From assembly GCF_022605165.1 (NCBI RefSeq), contig NC_063072.1, forward strand, positions 1,240,001 through 1,304,000: a DNA stretch of 64,000 bases, written 5' to 3'. A program made the position numbers and the translations under genes. This stretch comes from Purpureocillium takamizusanense (Eukaryota; Ascomycota; Sordariomycetes; Hypocreales; Ophiocordycipitaceae). Positions 53,197-63,957 of this stretch are shown in pieces. Under the pieces are notes generated by a model, which worked only from the letters and a program-made list of their open reading frames with translations, was not told where the DNA came from and did not search any database. Each line of letters opens with the position of its first letter. Position 1 is the first letter of the stretch.

Positions 53197-54168
53197 TCAA
53201 AGCAGCTTGATGTACGCGGCGACGTAGTCGACCTCCATGCTCGCCCCTTGGCCTCCCACCGTCTCGTTGGTAGGCGTCTTGATCCCGGCCACGGCGTCGG
53301 GGAAGCCGCCTCCGACGGCGACGTTGAGCAGCAGCATCTTCTTGCCGCCCGCGAGCGCCTCCCACGCCGTGTCGTTCTTGACGGCGGACTGCTTCAGCGT
53401 CCACTGCTTCTTGCCGTCCACGAACCAGCTCATGGACTCCTCCTGCTTCTCGTCCTCGGCAAGGGGCCAATGCCGGCGGTCCACCTCCCACGCGATGGTG
53501 TGCCAGACGCCCCTGCGGAAATCTTGATCGATGTGGCTGAGGCCAGAGGGCTCGTTGCACGGCCCCCCCGGCGCGAAGCCGCAGTGAACCACGTTCCACA
53601 GCTTGTTCTCTCCGTTGATGCTCTCGAGGATGTCAATCTCCCCGACGCCCGGCCAGTTGGAGTAATCGCCGCGGAACTCGGAGCCCAGCGCCCAGAACGC
53701 CGGCCACATGCCCAGTTGCTTCGTCGCGGGGTCGTCGCCGAGCCGGATGCGCGCCTCGATACGCATGCGGTCGCCCTTCCGGCACCCAATGTCCCACCGC
53801 TCCGTCGTCTCGATGCGCGACGAGGTCCAGGTGCCGTCGGCGCCGCGCAGGGGCGTGATCTTGAGCGTGCCGCGGTCCGTCACGGCCACGTTGCGCGGGT
53901 CCGACGTGTAGGACTGCACCTCGCCTGTGCCCCAGTTCTCCGGGCCGCCGGGGTACCCGTGGCCGAGGTCGAATGCCCAGCGCGACGGCGACGGCTGCGA
54001 GCCGGCCGGCTGCGAGAAGTCGTCATAGAAGAAGCAGTGCGAGAAGCCGTTGGGGATGGCTACACCCTGGATGCCTTCCACGGCCCGCGGATGAGGATGG
54101 GATGCGCCGATAGCGTGGCCCGAGCCAAGCCGCAACAGGGCGAAGAGAGTGGCTGCGTGCCGAAGCAT
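53197..54168 (-). CDS. Secreted GH16 beta-glucanase (laminarinase-like)
   Basis: An intronless gene of 323 residues. An N-terminal signal peptide (MLRHAATLFALLRLGSGHAI) is followed by a beta-jelly-roll: FYDDFSQPAGSQPSPSRWAF near the start, EVQSYTSDPRNVAVTDRGTL, GMWPAFWALGSEFRG and the catalytic GEIDILESINGENK, with the two glutamates and the aspartate of the ExDxxE motif intact. GH16 enzymes cleave beta-1,3(4)-glucans; this subgroup resembles fungal endo-1,3-beta-glucanases and galactan or mixed-linkage glucanases. No GPI signal or carbohydrate-binding module is seen. It would act outside the cell, on walls of plants, fungi or algae. It is convergent with the ABCB gene. Confidence 0.88.
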   Translation of the reverse strand: MLRHAATLFALLRLGSGHAIGASHPHPRAVEGIQGVAIPNGFSHCFFYDDFSQPAGSQPSPSRWAFDLGHGYPGGPENWGTGEVQSYTSDPRNVAVTDRGTLKITPLRGADGTWTSSRIETTERWDIGCRKGDRMRIEARIRLGDDPATKQLGMWPAFWALGSEFRGDYSNWPGVGEIDILESINGENKLWNVVHCGFAPGGPCNEPSGLSHIDQDFRRGVWHTIAWEVDRRHWPLAEDEKQEESMSWFVDGKKQWTLKQSAVKNDTAWEALAGGKKMLLLNVAVGGGFPDAVAGIKTPTNETVGGQGASMEVDYVAAYIKLL

Positions 54169-55417
54169 GTTGAACCAGACAACTAACGAATGATGCCTAT
54201 CCTGGTACTAGTACTGAGGGAACGAGCGACTGACCTGCTTCCGTGATCTTGGCTCAGGGGGTGCCGTTTCAAGGCGCGGAGAGACTCCCCGCAGCATTTT
54301 AAAGAAAACACATGTGCAAAGAAAGACAGGGCGCCTTCTACCTACGAATGTACGAAGTAGTGTTAGATGAGGGCTTACTATCGTACTTCGTATCATCTCA
54401 GGAAATTCGTCCGTGCCCGGCGGGGGGGGGGGGACCGAAGCCCTGTAGTCAGAGTATGATTGAGCACAAACATATAGTAGTCAACACCACGATTACCGAG
54501 ATGATGTTCCTCCATGCCATGGCATGATTGGGCATGTCGACTCGAACCCCTGACTCCTCCTCTCAACTCTGGGGCGCGGACGATTTTGTACGAGATAATA
54601 CGGTCCCGGCTCGGTCTAAGCCAACTAGCCGTTGAACCCTTCACAGTTCGGCATGATTACAGACAGGGGTTTTGGCCCCAAGCCTCACCCCTGCTCCGCC
54701 TTGGGTCAATCAGGAAACATTTTTGCACTGGCGGGTGCCGATCGGCAGCGGCTGTGCTGCGCTATCCCTTTCACGTTTTGTGGGCTCCTGGCAAGGATAG
54801 TAGCGGTAGTTAGTAGTAGTAGTAGTAGTGAGAACCTATGCCAGGGCCAGCCGGATCACTCCCGTTGCTTGCCAAGGCGCCAGTATAATTCACAATGATG
54901 TTCCTATCTTTCTGGTTTTCGCTGTGACGGCGCATGGAGCGCTGTTCTAGCTGGCTTACACGCACCAACACAATGTAGTTTTTTGACTGCTGGACGCGCT
55001 GTTAGAGTGGTGATAGGGGGGTGCCTGAATAATAACGAAACGGCAGTGGCCAAAACCCTTTATGGTAATAGGCATACAGAAGTCCGTAGAATGTGGTTTA
55101 CTGTGTCAGATATAGTATAAGCAAGTTCGGCCAAACTTGGGCTGTATGTAGTGAGACAGAGCGTTAAATAAGTTGGCCGTCTTCAGCGGCTGATGGCTGG
55201 CAATTAGCCTACGGACAAATTGCGCCAAAATGCGGAGCCATGGGGAGGGAATGGCTTCATGTAGCTTCAATCACACTCACGCGCCAGCGCCTTGGCTCCC
55301 CTAGGCTGTCTGTCCCTCTCCAATCCTCACCCCGCCTGCTCTTCCGTCACCGGCCTTCTTGACTGTTGACCTGAGCTTATTCCTGCGCATTTGAGACTGG
55401 AGCCGACGACCTCCGTC
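54169..55417. other. Spacer with short repeats
   Basis: 1249 bases. It contains the GH16 promoter, an inverted pair of TACGAAGTA (54351-54359 and 54384-54392), a G12 run (54422-54433) and (TAG)n at about 54811-54829. A tRNA-like A/B-box pattern was examined and rejected. No gene was recognised. Confidence 0.45.
54351..54392. repeat. Inverted pair of the TACGAAGTA motif
   Basis: TACGAAGTA at 54351-54359 and its reverse complement TACTTCGTA at 54384-54392, separated by 24 bases. Other single copies are at 11051, 31025 and 40434 (reverse). Confidence 0.6.
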
Positions 55418-55866
55418 ATGGTTGGCGTACCGGGGAGATCTAAAGGCTGCATCACTTGCCGGCGAAGGAAGAAAGGTGTCAGTACTCGGCCGCGGCTGAT
55501 GATGCGCAGACCGTCTGGTCCGCGTAGTTGGCCAAGAACCGCAACCTACGATTCCACTGACACATACCATCATAGTGCGATCGGGGTTTTCCCATTTGCG
55601 AACAGTGCGTCAACGCAGGGCTCCAGTGTGGCGGCTACGCTCGCGACTTGGTCTGGGTGAACAATGTCGTAACAGCAGCAGCCACTGCACAAGGTGACAA
55701 TGACTCAGGGTCAACCAAGTGCTGCCACCGGCCCTTCATGGGCCGGCATGTTGGTCGCTTCCTCGAGCCCATTGAAGGCAGCCGGCGTCACGGAAGGAGG
55801 GAAGACCCGAGCTCGTATACAGCAGCACAGATTAGAGACAAGATATGGTGGTACGAGCTGATGTAA
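55418..55866 (+). CDS. Stub Zn2Cys6 gene coding a DNA-binding cluster and little else
   Basis: Exons 55418-55477 and 55576-55866 give 116 residues. The first exon codes MVGVPGRSKGCITCRRRKKG and the second begins CDRGFPICEQCVNAGLQCGG, so the six cysteines have standard spacing and the sequence ends in YARDLVWVNN, as in many full-length regulators of about 500 residues. After the cluster, only about 70 poorly patterned residues remain before a stop. The donor is GGT|GTCAGT and the acceptor ATCATAG. No regulatory domain was found downstream in any frame. It could be a truncated gene, a decaying relic or a genuine small DNA-binding protein that competes for sites. It lies between the GH16 and Rossmann-protein genes. 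Confidence 0.6.
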
Positions 55867-57068
55867 AGACAGTCTCGTTCTTAGCGAGCAGAGAGAGTTT
55901 GATGGCAACGATGCGAGAACCCCTTGGCTTTGTGGCTCCAAGTCAGGTAGACCATGCAGCCATTGTAGCCGTACGCGTTGCGCTCCGCTGCCCCCTAGAT
56001 TCCCGACACCAGACGAGTGTGGAGCAGATCGGGACCCGCGAGGCTGACCTCAATCTACCTGTCAATGGTATGGTCCGGCTGGAAGCGCAAGCCCAAGAAA
56101 AGAGCAGACGCTGGATGGGATGTAGTCAAGTCCGGCAAGGGCCGCTCCTCGTGTACAGTTTGGCAGGCACAAACCTGCAACCGTCGGCCGAGAAGGCCGG
56201 GAGCCCGCTGAAGTACCTACCTTAGAAGCGCAGAGGGTGGTCTGCCGTCAAACAATCTCTTCAGTGCTGACTGCCACGATCAGGCCGAACAGTCGCTCCA
56301 AGATCTTGGCCGGCTAGCTGCAAGCAAGCTCCTCTTCCTAGGTGTTGACTGTGTCCCTTCCGCTCCGTCCGTCCGTCCGTCCAACGGATGCATGCCCCCC
56401 CCCCCCCCCCTGCAGCCTTGGCGCATGCATGCACAAGATCGGTCGGTACTACCTACCACTAGTACAATGTCGTACCGAATGTTGGGATGTTCCGGTTCGG
56501 GAGCGCTTTTTTTTTTCTCTAGGCAGGCAGGGGGAGGAGGGGGCCCACACCACTGACTGACTTGCCGCTGGTTCTGGACGCTCGCGGCCCGGCTCGGCCC
56601 CGGACCATGCCGACTCCGATCCACCCGGCCGAGTGGAGCGGGTCCTCTCCGAGGCGGCGGGCCCGACGGCCGGCCGGGTGCATGTCGTCTCGGCCGAGTG
56701 CGGAGCAACAGACAACAGACGGACTTCTCAGCTCGCCGCAGCTCCGCGACCGTGACAAATGCGAATTCCTCCCGCTGGAGTATTTAAAAGGGCTCTCGAG
56801 CTCGCGTTTCTTCGACGATTCCCATGGCGTACGCACAGCACAGCATTAGTTTATCTCTTTGAAATTCCAGACAGGAGAACTCCTTGCCTCGCCTCCTCAG
56901 ACAGCTCTCAGGCGTCATCCCTACAACCCACTCCATCCCAGCGATCTCGCTCATCACAGACGACACCTCCTCTACCATCACCTTCACCGCTTCCACCACC
57001 AACCCTACCTACCCTCTCCGCCCTCAAGTCCTCCCAATCCACCACCACCCATCTACCAGAAAGAAAAA
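55867..57068 (+). other. Spacer with C16 run, upstream of the Rossmann-protein gene
   Basis: 1202 bases. A frame open at 55845-56225 gives no recognisable protein; the region may be the decayed 3' part of the stub regulator. It contains a C16 run (56395-56410) and a TATTTAAA at about 56779-56786. The last 200 bases are a pyrimidine-rich leader. Confidence 0.45.
56395..56410. repeat. C16 homopolymer
   Basis: The longest of several C or G runs in the spacers; others are at 14076-14087, 26870-26880, 31937-31949 (in ARP3 intron 1), 42156-42170, 54422-54433 and 62030-62041. Confidence 0.9.
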
Positions 57069-57833
57069 ATGCACATCTACATCGCCGGCGCCACCGGCCG
57101 CAACGGCAGCCTCGCCCTCCGCGAAGCCCTCGACAGGGGCCACACCGTCACCGTCCTGGTCCGCGACCCATCGTCGTCATCGTCGCTGCCGTCGCCGCCG
57201 TCAGCGGACCCGAGCCGCCTCACCGTCGTCCTCGGCACCCCCACCTCGCAGGCCGACGTCGAGCGCGCCCTCGCCACCCCCCGGCTCGCCGACGCCGTCA
57301 TCACCGCCCTCAACCCGCGCCGCACCTCCGACAGCCCCTTCTCGCCGCTGCGTCCCGGCGGCGAGTCGCCCCCGGACCTCCTTCCCGCCACCATGCGCGT
57401 CCTCATCGCCGCCGTCACGCGCGTCTTTCCCTCCAGTAGTGCTGGTGCTGCTGGTGCTGCTGGTGCTGCCGCCGCCGCGAGCCCTGTTGCGCCGCCTCCG
57501 AAGCTCGTCGTCAACTCCTCCTTTGGCGTTGGGTCCTCCTGGAAGGCCATGCTTTGGCCCATGAAGCTGATATTTAGCCACGGCGCCATGGGCATGACTT
57601 TGCAGAGTCACAACGACATGGACGCTCTGGTGCGCAATAGCGGCCTGCCTTTTGTCTTGGCTCGCCCGGCGAGGCTGGTCGAAGGCGCGCCGTCGAGCGT
57701 CAGAGCTCTGCCTGACGACGGCACTGGTTGTGGCTGGAACCCCATCATCACGCGTCACAGTGCGTCAAGGTGGCTCGTTCAAGCTGCAGAGTCTGATGAA
57801 TGGGATGGCACGTCGCCCGTCATCGTCAATTAG
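57069..57833 (+). CDS. NAD(P)-binding Rossmann-fold protein (atypical SDR, NmrA-like)
   Basis: An intronless gene of 254 residues. The start MHIYIAGATGRNGSLALREA carries the GxxGxxG dinucleotide motif of the NmrA/atypical SDR group, and the second strand is followed by VTVLVRDPS. DAVITALNPRR and LVVNSSFGVGSSWKAMLWPM follow, where classic SDRs have the Ser-Tyr-Lys triad; no YxxxK is seen, so it may be a redox sensor, reductase or isomerase of unknown substrate. GLPFVLARPARLVEGAPS is the usual C-terminal motif of the family. Two low-complexity inserts (Ser/Pro and Ala/Gly runs) sit in loops. It is convergent with the following Zn2Cys6 gene. Confidence 0.85.
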   Translation: MHIYIAGATGRNGSLALREALDRGHTVTVLVRDPSSSSSLPSPPSADPSRLTVVLGTPTSQADVERALATPRLADAVITALNPRRTSDSPFSPLRPGGESPPDLLPATMRVLIAAVTRVFPSSSAGAAGAAGAAAAASPVAPPPKLVVNSSFGVGSSWKAMLWPMKLIFSHGAMGMTLQSHNDMDALVRNSGLPFVLARPARLVEGAPSSVRALPDDGTGCGWNPIITRHSASRWLVQAAESDEWDGTSPVIVN

Positions 57834-58300
57834 TGCTTCATATCCATCACCTGCTTCGCTCCTTGGTTCTATCCGAAAAATTCACTCAGGCAACTTTACC
57901 TAGAGTGCTTGCATGCCCACAATCGCACCATAGATGTGTAGCATAGCCTGTTCAAATCCAATAAGTCGCGCTCCATCCTAACGGGTATCGAGTCTTGTGT
58001 CGCATATGTGTCAGACCTGCCAATTTTTTCTCCACGTAATCATACCCATCGCTACCGTCTTCGGCATGCCATAGTGTGTCACAAAAAATCGCCTTCTTCA
58101 CCAAGCCCCAAGCGCCGTGTAAACCATCCGCGCCGTGCTTCAATGTTCTCCACGGTCCAGACTCCGTCCGCCCCAAGCGCCACACATCCGCCATCAACTG
58201 TGGGAAAGTGTGACGAAGCAGCCTGTCGCAGCACCCGCTACTCTCAATGTATACCCCACGGTCGCATCCCAGATCTTCGATAGCCCACATCTCCACGTCC
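57834..58300. other. Convergent spacer
   Basis: 467 bases between convergent stop codons. No features beyond probable 3' UTRs were seen. Confidence 0.5.
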
Positions 58301-60893
58301 TCAGTCCCATCCTTCCCACAGCATCCAGCCGCCCATGTCGCCCATGGGCCCCGATAATGCCGGATTGGCGCTCGTCGTGCTTCCTGGGTACCCGTATGAT
58401 GCTCGGCTGCGCATGAAGTCGTTCGGTTGGTGGAGCTGGTCCAGCGACATGCGGAGCTTCTCGCGCGTCAGGTTCGAAGCCCGCAAGCAAGCGTCGAGAA
58501 CCCCATACAGTTCCCGCGCGATGTCTTGGACCTTCGGCTCCGCGGTCTTTACAGTCTCCAACACTATCGCCACGCAAAGAATATCCTTGGTGTCGCTGCC
58601 GCTGATGTTGTTCATGAGCAGCGCGAGCGTCTTTTGCACGGTATTGACGAGCCTTGAAGGAGACCACAAGACAAGGTTCTCGGCTGTGTATGATGGAAAG
58701 TCATCCAGAGAATCCGGTGACATTCGTAGCGCTTGTTGACCTATGACAAGGCCTTCGGAATTGGGGCGCACAGCTGACTGAATATAGAAGCACACGCTGA
58801 GGGCCGCCTGGATGATGTCCCTTTTCAAGATTTGATGGTACATCTCGGCGATGTCCTGGAAGTGTGCCAATAGAGGATCCAGCTCATCCAGGTATTTCAA
58901 GATGACCATGGATGACCTCAGATACGCCCTCGAAATCTGTGGCGGCACTTCTGGCACGCCCATGGCAAGGGGCCGGTAGAGCGCCAGCAAGGGACGGCGT
59001 ACGTGCATGTCGAGGATAACGCGACATCGCCACTGCTTGCTCCTCTGTGTGTCGTTTAATATTCCGTGACGTGGGAAAATATAGTTGATGTCATCCAGGA
59101 ATCGCTCCAGCTTGGCGCCGACCTCCATGACTTCTTGATAGTCGCGCATAGAGTCAATCCTGTTGATCAAGGGCGCCACACGCATGCGGGCGCCAAGCGT
59201 CATTGCAGCATACACCTGCATCTGATTGTCCGTGACCTGGTCGATAGGTTTGGTCGGAGGCAATTCCTTCATATCCAGAAACAATTCCGAGTCGTTGAGG
59301 TTACGAGGCGGACGGCACGAGAAGTCCCCATCGCGCACGAGGCAGGGGAGGTTGCATGCCAAGGACATGTGTAGATCCATGTCGACAATCGTAAACCACA
59401 GCCTCCTTCTGAGCTCCCCAATAAAAACGGGCATGCGAGGCTCCCATTCGGAAGGGTCCCGGTGCAGCCCCATGGTCATGGCGAGGCGGACCACGAAGCC
59501 CAGCTGGGTCCACGACTCTTGAGCGCGCGGCGTGATCATTCTTTGAGCGTGCAGAAGTAGCACCTCCACTTGCAGGGTCGCTAAATCGACCAGCTGCTTG
59601 CCTTTGAGACCGTCGAGCCACGATCGTACGAGAGCGCAGGCGGTGGGGATGTGCACGCCTTCTACTCGCTCATGGCCCATACCTTTAGACTTTGTCTCGA
59701 ACCGTGAGGCAACTGACAATACCGACAGTAGCTGAGGAAGAAAGGATTCGGACTGGAGTTTGCCTTCCCAGTAGAGTTCGTATTGTTCCGAAAAGGTTGG
59801 CAAGTGCAGGATTCTGTAAATGGTCTCCGACGTGTCAATATACGAGGCGACGAGGCGGTCGCAGACCGTTTTCTTGGGTAGTATATCCGTCATTCGCTTC
59901 TGAACAGGCATCATGGAATCGACAAAGACGGTAATTGGCAGCATGGCCTTGTTGAAGTTGTCCTGAAGCGTCTTGTGCAGAGCCCCAAAGCTGGTGAATA
60001 GTTCAGCGTGGCTGGGCGAGTGCTGCTGATTCAACATGTACGCCTTTGCGTCTGCGAACTGCATTGACATTAGCCACGCTCCGGGGACAGCTCATCCCAC
60101 AAGGCTGACAGCGGCTTACCAGGTTCACCAAGACACGGGGGCTATTCTGTCCAAAGTATCGTGTCCTTTGGGCCCCGCGCTTGACCGACACCCCTCTGAT
60201 GGTGTTTTGGGATGCCGCAATGGGTCTTCCACCACTGAGCTCTGTCGCTGGGCTACGCACCCGGACGTGCTTCTCTAGGCGCTCCATTCGCAGCGACAGT
60301 TCCTCAAGAAGTGGCAGACTCGGTGAGTCCCCAGTCTTACTCGGCGTATGGGCTACGTCCTGGGAGGTTGTTCCAGGTCCTCCTGACGAGCCAGGCGGGC
60401 ACGTTCGCTTCATGGGCCGGCTCATGTCCGTTGATTCCACGTCTGAACCGTCCGAAAGATTTGCTGCGTCTTGGTCAGTAGCGTACCTGCAGATACGACT
60501 CGACTTCTGGCATTGCGAGCAAGGCAGCAGCCGATCGCATCGTAGTTTGCGCTTTCGGCACTCTGTACAGGATTTGACAGGCCTGGGTCGCTTGACGCTG
60601 CGTGGCTGTTGCGATTGCGGTTGATGCTGCACGATCTGGGCATGCGACGGGAGTGGGTCGTGCTGCGGCTGTTGCTGGTGGCTGTTTTGATGGTGGCCAT
60701 GCTGATGCTTCGCGTCTGCGAGTGTAGGTGGAGGTGGCGAGTGTCGTAACGCGGGCGCATTGTCAAAGGGGCCGCCAGGGCCATCCGTGTTGGGCAGGGT
60801 CGCGGGAGCATGCCCCGTGTCGTTGGTGGGTGTGAAAGTGCTCATGGTACTTCGTAACCCGTGCTGGCTCAGTCTATGCTCCTCATGCGGCAT
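58301..60893 (-). CDS. Large Zn2Cys6 transcription factor with MHR domain
   Basis: Exons 60120-60893 and 58301-60058 give 843 residues. Two in-frame ATGs lie at 60893 and 60845; the second has the better context and would remove 16 residues. The N-terminus is Gln/His/Pro-rich. The zinc cluster is at about residues 109-136 (CTECRKRKLRCDRLLPCSQC then QKSSRIC), preceded by a basic KRPRPVK. A coiled coil follows (LPLLEELSLRMERLEKHV). The C-terminal two-thirds is the fungal-specific domain with FSEQYELYWEGKL and LRRRLWFTIVDMDLHMSLAC. The overall layout is that of a full-length MHR regulator; the target pathway is unknown. It is convergent with the Rossmann-protein gene. Confidence 0.87.
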
Positions 60894-62438
60894 CGAGGGT
60901 GGTTTAAAATGTGAGAGGCGTGGACGGCAGAGGAGGGTCGGTTGTCAAAGGCTCGTAGGTTGCCCGTGGGTCATCGTCACGCAGGCGATTGCGGGACCAG
61001 ACACGACAGGCGATGGTGGCAGGGCCAGACACCGCCAGCGAAGGCGTTGGGAATTGCCAACGAGCTTCAGGGTGGTTGCGTAAGTAGCAGCGGTGGCGAA
61101 CTTGCGAGCGGATGAGCTGCCGTAGGAGTGTGAAGCAGTGCGCGCGCGCGTGTCCTTGAGCGACACTACCTCACAAGCGGTCGGATGGTGATGATGTCAG
61201 GCATGCTCGACAACTTCAAAGCCACGAGGCGCGGGGCGAGATAAAAGTGAACAGGTGCCGGTTCTAGCATGTAAGGGCCATATGAGGCTCGATGCGCGCC
61301 CCTGGGTTTGCCGTTTTGCTCGAGGTTTTGACTCTTCTCCAATGGGATGTTGATGGCCCTGATGGAACTCGGTGGTGGGTGGTGCGGTGCGAACCTGTGG
61401 AGCCGCTGCGGCGGAGCTGGAGGAAGGGTCGGTCCCGCGTTGCGTTGGCTGAAGAGCGCAGCAGCCAGCACAAGGATCCGCTGGATGCCAGACGGCTGGT
61501 CTGTACTTGTATTTGTGCGCGGAGACGGCAACTGTTGTTCTCGAGGGGAGGGCCGGGGGGCCGTACGAGGTGCAGGAGAAGAGCGCAAGTGATGTGCGGG
61601 TACGAGAGAGGTCACGACTGGCAACTGCTACTAGTCAAGAGAAGGTGGACAAAATGACGGACAAGCCTCGCACCCTTGTCAGCCGGCCTGTGGGACTGGA
61701 CTGGGCCGTGGGAGTCTCCAAAGTTGAGACGTCGATTGCGGTGCGTGCCTGCAGGACGGGCCTCTCAAGTTGCGACAGGGGGCATAAGCTGGGAGCGGAG
61801 GATGATGGAGACGGACGTTTGTCGTGGTCGACGATCGGCACTGGCGGCGCTCGAGGTGGGAAGATGGCGGCGGCAGCGGCGCTGGCGCTGGGGGCCGGTC
61901 TTGGGTCCAGGTCCTCCTTGGGGAGCTGGCGGTGCTGCTGGTGCGGTGCCGGCTCTTGCTGGTGTTTGTGTTGGCGCCAGTGCTGGCGCCATCAATCTAA
62001 TCCTTCCAGCCCACCCCGAGCGAGGTGAGCCCCCCCCCCCCGGGGTTGGTCTCGGACTGTTGGTGGCGGTGCCGCTGGGGCTGGCGTGTGCGCAACGCGA
62101 CGGCCCAGCTCTGAGCCCGCAAAGTCAACTGCTTGCCGATGGTCCGGGCTCGATCGTCGTCTCGTCGCCAACAGCAGCAGCAGCAGCGGAGTGAAGGAAG
62201 GGAGGGGAGGGAGAGGGAGGAGGGGGGGTCCGGCCAGGGAAGGCGTCGCGTCTCGAGTCGGGTCGAGTGCAGGCCACCCGAGCGAGGTCTGGTGTCATCG
62301 GACCCGGGAGCTTGGACGCGGCTGGAACGAGACGGCGCAGTCTCGAGTCGAGTTCGATCGTGGTGGTGGTGAGATTCCCCGAAGTGAAAAAAGACGCTCC
62401 CGCGACATCTCTGACCTGGGCTTGCAAAGGGTGCTGCC

Positions 62439-62440
62439 CG

Positions 62441-62472
<32 letters not shown>

Positions 62473-62473
62473 C
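62439..62473. repeat. (CCTG)8-9 tetranucleotide repeat
   Basis: A perfect tetranucleotide run of about 35 bases. Confidence 0.9.
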
Positions 62474-63289
62474 TCCTTGCACGTCCAAGGCAGGTACTAC
62501 CTACCTACAGTACCTAACCCACGTTGGCAGATGAAGCGAGACGGCCGAGTGCCCTTCTAGCGGCGCCCTAGTAGCAAAGTCCCAGGGACCTTAGCATCTC
62601 GTCACTCAGTAAACTTTGGCAGGAGGTTACCCTGCTCGGGTGCCGGCAGCGCGTGGTACCTGAGACGACTGGATGATATGGCGCGAGTACCTCGCTGATA
62701 CCAGGCGAGAGCCGGCAGTGGCAGCTGGGCACTGCAGGCGCCGGCCTCGACCCGTCGACGGCGCCCGTGCATACGCCAACGCCCAGCAGCATGGCATGGG
62801 TTCCATTGCGTCAAGTCTCTAAGTCACTTAGTACGGTACGGATACGCATCACGGAACAAAATACGTACTACATACTTATTAGTACCACTGAAGCTAAGGT
62901 ATGCATCAGGCGAGGTGAGGACTCGGCACCGTTCCAGCAGCACAGGCGCCTCACCGGGCCGCAACTTATGCGCAGTACCCAGTACGGTATAGGTGCGTGC
63001 ATGCGCACTTGTTGGGTGGATTTTAACGTGCCTACCGATCGTCTCATGCCAGAAGCTATCGTGGATCCCGATCAAAAGAAGCTAAAATGTCCAAGTTGCC
63101 AAGCTCCGCAGTTCTCGTACGAGTTCCGGCGCGTACGGCCCGGGTACATCGTATCAAGTACCGAGGGACGTATGTACTATCGCAAAGATAGGTACGTACC
63201 TGAATTTTTTTTTCCCTTCTCGCCTCCGCGTTCGGATGGTGTCTTTCATCAAGCGAAATGCGGCGGCGGCGATGGGTGCGAGCGACGAC

Positions 63290-63315
63290 GATGATGACGA
63301 TGATGATGATGATGG
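63290..63315. repeat. (GAT)n microsatellite
   Basis: A nearly pure GAT/GAC run of about 26 bases. Confidence 0.8.
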
Positions 63316-63896
63316 GCAAATTCTGACCAGATGCTTACTCCGTGCCCTTACCTCATAGTTTATTTTATCTCGAGCCGCCACTCGTAGCTGCCTGCTGGGT
63401 ACCAAGGCGAAAGTACTAAATTGCCGCGACCCAAGGTGCTACACTAACGTTAGTTCATTAGTACAGTACTTGGGCTTGCGTCTTGTCGGGCAGGTACAGT
63501 ACCTAGCAACACTGTAGGTCGGTCCCCCCCTGCTGTGCCTCGCAAGTGCCTGCGCTGCCCTCCAACAAGAAAACGGATATCTCCGCAGTCGTCTGTCCGT
63601 CCGTCCGCCGCCCCCTTCGCATCGTCTCAGACGTCTTTGTTGCCCACCAGATCGCGACATGGCTCGCACACGACATCTCGTGCCGGCCCAACCTTTGCCA
63701 CCTTCGATCCTGGGCTAGGCCCAACAAGCTCGCATGCTGGCAAGGGCAAGCCATGTGGGCTCCGGTGCTAACTTTGTAGTCCGGCGCACGCAATGATGAT
63801 CCTAGGCCCTGGCCTGGTATCTGGCCCGGCCGCAGGAGCCGCAGCACACGAGACGCATCCCAGTCGGGATGCTTCCTTGTCTCGTCCATGTCCAGC

Positions 63897-63957
63897 CACT
63901 CACTCACTCACTCACTCACTCCTCCTCCACTGCACTGCACTGCACTGCACTGCACTG
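63897..63957. repeat. Two adjacent tandem repeats, (CACT)6 and (CTGCA)n
   Basis: CACT units at 63897-63920 and CTGCA units at 63929-63957, only eight bases apart, near the window's right end. Confidence 0.85.

Noticed and set aside
54538..54640. tRNA-like pattern on the minus strand (GGTTCGAGTC as a B box and GGCTAGTTGG as an A box)
   Set aside because: The T-stem and acceptor stem do not pair, the D-stem has mismatches and the box spacing is longer than usual. At most a degenerate relic.
55845..56225. 126-codon frame following the stub Zn2Cys6 gene, considered as its continuation
   Set aside because: It is out of frame with the stub, the only junction that would link them needs an intron of about 22 bases, and its translation does not resemble a regulatory domain.
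62767..63294. 175-codon open frame with a CPSC motif on the plus strand
   Set aside because: It runs through microsatellite DNA, has no second cysteine pair or family resemblance, and an overlapping opposite-strand frame is equally open.
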